This document shows, in pieces, positions 60,601 through 64,000 of a stretch of DNA of 64,000 bases (its first letter is position 1; every line of letters starts with the position of its first letter). The stretch is from Nitrosomonas sp. Is35. Lineage in GTDB: Bacteria; Pseudomonadota; Gammaproteobacteria; Burkholderiales; Nitrosomonadaceae. A program made the translations under genes and the position numbers. The notes below the pieces were generated by a model that saw nothing but the letters and a program-made list of their open reading frames with translations, was not told where the DNA came from and made no database searches. The stretch covers positions 2,170,001 through 2,234,000 of the forward strand of contig NZ_JAWJZH010000001.1 in the NCBI RefSeq assembly GCF_033063295.1, written 5' to 3'.

Positions 60601-62448
60601 TCAAATAGCGTTAACAGGCCCTAGTTTCTCTAAATGAGCCTCTTCTAGATCAAATGCGGATGCAAGCTCACTTATGACAGAAATCATTTCATCGTTTAGT
60701 TGAGTATCAATGCGTAGCAGAACTAGCATATCGATCAAAAGTCGATTCTCGAGTCCTTCCTTGTGAGTAAGAATAAGGTGTATAGGCTCAAGTAATGACT
60801 CAGGTTTGAGACCATAGGCTTGCTCAAAGAGTTGCCTACGAATATCACCAAGTTTCAAAGAATTGAGCAGCAGGTAAAGCAAACGGGTTTGAGACTTGGA
60901 AATAGCCGATTGTGTCGTCAGTGCGGCAGCCAAAAATAATGCGTATTGTCTGCGTGTGTGCTCGTCACATGATGCAATGGCGTGATCATGTAGAGAATAC
61001 TGGTTAAGTGTTTTTCCCTTTGCAAGGAGTATCAAAGATATTGAAGAATTTGAGAGAGGATTGCTATTGTCAACGGATTGAAGATTCATAGCCTCAACTT
61101 TGGCTTGCAGGCTGACAAGTGCCCGTCGGATATCAAGCTCTTCCCGTCCTTCTTGCTTGCGTAGCGCTACAAGTTGTTCCAGCAGGTTGCTGCGCCCCAG
61201 TTCCAGCAACTCCACTTCATGCGGTTCAGGTAAGGGGATGCCGACGATATCGCCGACGCGCTTGAGTTCGCCGAAGAAGCGGCCGCGCAGTTCGCGCAGG
61301 CGCGCTTCCACCTTTTTGAGCGTTTCCATGCGCTCGTCGATCATGGTCTTGAGTTCACCCGCATCGCTGGCGAGTTCGCCATCGGCCAGGGTAGCGATAC
61401 GATTGATGCGGTGCAGTTGCCAACGGGCGGCGGCGGCTTCGCGTTCCAGCCCGCGCTGGTAGCGGGTGAACAGCATCTTGAAGCGATGCGCGAAGCGCTG
61501 CCGGCGGGGCGTCTGGTTCCAGGCGGCGAGTTGGGCACGCAGCGGGGCGAGCAATCCGGCATGGCGCGGCCGGGCGGAAACGGCCAATACGCCGAGTATG
61601 GGTAAGTTGCGTGCGGCCAGTGTTTCGCGCATGCGTTCGATCACGGCGTCGCGGTCGCTTTCAGTGAGTTCGTCGGCATGACTGGCGACGATGAGACGCG
61701 GGATGGCTGGGTCAAGCCGGGCGAGGAAAGCGAGGTCTTCTTCGGTGAGGTCGCCCTGTTTGATGGAAGTCACCCAGACGATGGCGTGAGCGCCGGATAG
61801 TTGCGTGGCGGCGAGATCGGCATCGGTGCGGTCGCCCGCCGTGGCGCGGCCGGTGTAGCCGGGGGTGTCGACGAAGGCAAGGTTCTCCCAGGGGAAGTCT
61901 TGCCGGGTGATGAAGGCGGCGCCGAGCGCGCGCGACACCTGGCTGCCGTAGCGGTGGGGTTCGTCGTGGGTGAGACTGGCGAGCTCATCATCGGTAAGTG
62001 GCACGCGCAGACGATGGAGATTGAGAGCATGCACGGCGTCGCTCTCACCCGCCAGCACGTAGGCAGGCAGCGCTGTGGTGGGGTCGACTTCCACCACCAG
62101 CAGTTTCTTGCCGGTCAGGGCGTTGATGAGGCTGGATTTACCGGCGGAAAACGGGCCGCCGAAGGCAACGACGGTTTTTCCGGCCAGGCGCGGGTCGGCG
62201 CAGAATTCACGAAAGCGGGCAAGTTCGCGGGCAAAACCGAGATAGATGTCGGCAAAGTCGTTCGGGCTGCCAAGCCGGGCAAGTTCAAGCAGTTCGCGGT
62301 GGATGAGGTCATCGAGCCGACTGACAGTATCCAACGCCGGTTGGGGATCGTTCAGTCCCGGCGTGGCTTGCAGGGCGCGGCAAAGCAGGCCGTAGCGTTG
62401 CTGCAGGATGGCGGGATCAATATTTTCAAGTGGCATGAGGGTCTCCAT
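60601..62448 (-). CDS. Dynamin-like GTPase, 3' end replaced by IS (cluster GTPase B)
   Basis: The 615-residue product has G1 GPFSAGKS (98-105) and G3 DTPGYTG (194-200), then helical segments. The last six residues (GPVNAI) are encoded by the IS5 end. Removing the element and one TA restores a frame continuing LVEFLVIALFYSVDIPFWDS beyond the IS, so the native protein was longer. The C-terminal 160 residues are encoded by DNA of much lower G+C than the G domain. The start lies one base after the GTPase A stop, so the two genes are coupled. Confidence 0.85.
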   Translation of the reverse strand: METLMPLENIDPAILQQRYGLLCRALQATPGLNDPQPALDTVSRLDDLIHRELLELARLGSPNDFADIYLGFARELARFREFCADPRLAGKTVVAFGGPFSAGKSSLINALTGKKLLVVEVDPTTALPAYVLAGESDAVHALNLHRLRVPLTDDELASLTHDEPHRYGSQVSRALGAAFITRQDFPWENLAFVDTPGYTGRATAGDRTDADLAATQLSGAHAIVWVTSIKQGDLTEEDLAFLARLDPAIPRLIVASHADELTESDRDAVIERMRETLAARNLPILGVLAVSARPRHAGLLAPLRAQLAAWNQTPRRQRFAHRFKMLFTRYQRGLEREAAAARWQLHRINRIATLADGELASDAGELKTMIDERMETLKKVEARLRELRGRFFGELKRVGDIVGIPLPEPHEVELLELGRSNLLEQLVALRKQEGREELDIRRALVSLQAKVEAMNLQSVDNSNPLSNSSISLILLAKGKTLNQYSLHDHAIASCDEHTRRQYALFLAAALTTQSAISKSQTRLLYLLLNSLKLGDIRRQLFEQAYGLKPESLLEPIHLILTHKEGLENRLLIDMLVLLRIDTQLNDEMISVISELASAFDLEEAHLEKLGPVNAI

Positions 62449-62449
62449 T

Positions 62450-64000
62450 TCAAGTGGCGGAGGTGATTTCTGCGATCATGACGAGCAGTTGATCGAGGTC
62501 GGCCTGAGCGCGCTGGCGCAGAGCGGCGATTTCGGCTTCGCCTTGTTGCAGTGCGGCGACAAGTGTGGTCAGGGTTTTCTTCACTTCCGCGCGTTCGGCT
62601 TCGATGTTGCGAGCAACTTCGGCTTGCGCCTTTATCACCTGTTCGCTCAAGACCGGACGAAGTTGGGCATCGATTTGCCGGGTGGCGTCGCTCAAGGCGG
62701 CGTGGATGCGGCTGCGGACTTCTTCCCGCTGGCGCGCGGCCTCGATTTTTTGCCGCTGTCGATCGGCGTGATTATCAAAGAGCGCGGCAAGTAAAGGCAA
62801 CCATGGGGCGAGCAGTTTACCAAGTGGATGAGGTATCTGACGTAACAATGGAGCGAGAAGTGTACCCAACTCCTTCCAGCGGAATTCACCGTCGCTGTTC
62901 GCGTCACCGGACATTTTGATGTTGCCGAGATTCAGCTTGAAATCGAGCCGGCTGGGCAGAGCATCGACCAGGCGGTCGAGATAGCGTTGTATGGCAGGCT
63001 CGAATTCTTGCCGCAGGGCTTCGGATATGACCAGGCGGGCCGTGCCGAGGATGTCGTCGCTGATGTCTTGGCCGTTTAAGGCATGTGACGTCAGCGTTTC
63101 GAGACGATCGGAAAGGGCGCTTTCGACGCGCAAGCGAATGGTGCCAAGGATGGGGCCGATCTGTGCTTGCAGTGCTTCGGTTTCTTTTTGCAGGCGGGTA
63201 TCGAAGGCGCGGATATCCTGCTCGAGTTTGTCGATGCCGGCCTGGATACGGTCTGCGTCCTTGTTTTCCTGGTTGGCAAGCAAACCGAGGTGCTGCGCGG
63301 CGTGTTGTAGATTATTCCGATAAGCGCCAACGATGCGAGTTTCGAAAATTTCGCCTGCTTGGGCTTGCAAGCTGTCGAGGGCGGTTTCGAGTGTGCCGAG
63401 GTCTTTCTTGCGCGCCGAGGTCACAACCACGGCCAAAGGTTCGCGGCCCATCAGTGCGGTGACGGCATCGCGCAAATGGTCAACCACGGCTTGCACGTCT
63501 TCTGGCGGGCGATTGTCGGTCTTGGAAACAATCAAGATCACGGGCATTTTGGCAATGGCCAGTTCGAGCAAGGCGCGGCGCAAGCTGTCGCGCAAGGTAC
63601 CTTCTTCTACTCCGATCATTACGCCATAAGCGAGACTGCGTTCAACATAGCCGTCAATGACACGCTCGTGGGCGGCAATGCCGGAATCCCATCCCGGCAG
63701 GTCGACCAGCACCAGTTGTTGCCGGGAGGCCAGTGCCGGACTGGGTATTTGCGCTTCGACCCAGCCATCGGGAACCAGCGAGGAAAGGTAGTTTTCCCGC
63801 AGGCCGGCTTCTTCCAGGGGAAACCGGCGGCCATCGGGCAAGCAGCCAACAAAGTGGCGCTCGGGGCCGTAACGCAACTCGGTGGGGACGGCGGTTTCCG
63901 GCGTGACGGCAGTGGCCAGCAGACGCTCTCCCAGCAACGCATTGAGCAGGCTGGATTTGCCGCAGCTGAAGGCGCCGATCAGCGGAACGCGAATCTCGAA
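62450..64000 (-). CDS. Dynamin-like GTPase, 5' end outside window (cluster GTPase A)
   Basis: At least 517 codons are visible without a start. The P-loop GAFSCGKSSLLN lies within the first 21 visible codons, so only a short N-terminal part is missing. G3 is DLPGWDSG and G4 VSKTDN. The C-terminal half is helical with a membrane-type segment (LGTLLAPLLRQIPHPLGKLL, then APWLPLLAALF) and a coiled coil rich in Ala, Glu and Gln. An internal TTG at 63937 is not the start. It precedes GTPase B with a one-base gap. Confidence 0.87.
   Translation of the reverse strand, partial: FEIRVPLIGAFSCGKSSLLNALLGERLLATAVTPETAVPTELRYGPERHFVGCLPDGRRFPLEEAGLRENYLSSLVPDGWVEAQIPSPALASRQQLVLVDLPGWDSGIAAHERVIDGYVERSLAYGVMIGVEEGTLRDSLRRALLELAIAKMPVILIVSKTDNRPPEDVQAVVDHLRDAVTALMGREPLAVVVTSARKKDLGTLETALDSLQAQAGEIFETRIVGAYRNNLQHAAQHLGLLANQENKDADRIQAGIDKLEQDIRAFDTRLQKETEALQAQIGPILGTIRLRVESALSDRLETLTSHALNGQDISDDILGTARLVISEALRQEFEPAIQRYLDRLVDALPSRLDFKLNLGNIKMSGDANSDGEFRWKELGTLLAPLLRQIPHPLGKLLAPWLPLLAALFDNHADRQRQKIEAARQREEVRSRIHAALSDATRQIDAQLRPVLSEQVIKAQAEVARNIEAERAEVKKTLTTLVAALQQGEAEIAALRQRAQADLDQLLVMIAEITSAT

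Larger units (their letters stand above)
59818..60621 (-). mobile_element. IS5-family insertion sequence (IS427-like)
   Basis: The 804-bp element begins GGGCCTGTTAACAC and ends with its complement, with one mismatch in 14 bases. It is flanked by TA on both sides (59816-59817 and 60622-60623), the TA duplication typical of this group. It contains a transposase in two overlapping frames joined by a run of eight As. It has landed in the 3' end of the GTPase B gene. Confidence 0.92.

Noticed and set aside
61801..62466. Plus-strand open frame of 221 codons opposite GTPase B
   Set aside because: It is antisense to the GTPase G domain, Gly/Val-rich and without family features.

Overview
The window reads as a chromosomal segment of an ammonia-oxidising betaproteobacterium, most likely a Nitrosomonas. 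The strongest evidence is a complete hydroxylamine-oxidation cluster on the minus strand: hao (eight CxxCH haem sites and the P460-linking tyrosine), the HAO-associated orf2, cycA (cytochrome c554) and cycB (cytochrome cM552). Around it are typical betaproteobacterial housekeeping neighbourhoods: tpiA-secG-tRNA-Leu-nuoABCD, hfq-hflX-hflK-hflC-DUF2065-hisZ-purA, and ilvI-ilvH-ilvC-psd-pssA-leuA.

Layout. 1-4126: 5' part of the nuo operon (nuoD is cut by the window edge), tRNA-Leu(GAG), secG and tpiA. 4352-7058: pstC-pstA-pstB without pstS or phoU. 7185-11716: the hao cluster, with a terminator behind cycB, a sigma70-type promoter and long leader before hao, and two strong hairpins at the start of orf2. 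11816-13605: rpsT, two small exported proteins and a GNAT acetyltransferase. 13628-20066: the purA to hfq cluster. 20325-25078: di-haem peroxidase, rppH, proS, a lytic transglycosylase and a TlpA-like thioredoxin. 25104-31853: branched-chain amino acid and phospholipid synthesis. 31918-37304: tldD, a nitrilase-family amidase and glnE. 37428-41170: a type IV pilin behind a probable sigma54 promoter, convergent with a GAF-containing PilB/GspE ATPase that forms an operon with a metallo-beta-lactamase-fold phosphodiesterase. 41192-44953: universal stress protein, TerC-family protein, patatin, a small helical protein and proline iminopeptidase.

From about 45 kb the content becomes accessory: a SEFIR-TPR protein with four 144-bp repeats, overlapping or abutting a CPBP-type membrane protein; an EAL-HDOD protein; a four-gene cassette of small envelope proteins (DUF4177, TM2-like, secreted, lipoprotein); a PEP-CTERM protein; DUF202 and DUF3175 proteins; and an intact IS481-family element with a 7-bp target duplication.

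55.5-64.0 kb is the most unusual part. It holds three large dynamin-like GTPase genes, all on the minus strand, with a zinc-ribbon protein, a WYL regulator and an HTH protein. Parts of it are clearly richer in G+C than the core genome. The second GTPase gene has lost its 3' end to an IS5-family insertion. A decayed IS3-family fragment lies beyond that insertion, and the base composition of the same gene changes abruptly near codon 450. The set resembles a mobile stress-response or defence-type locus; no known named system is claimed for it.
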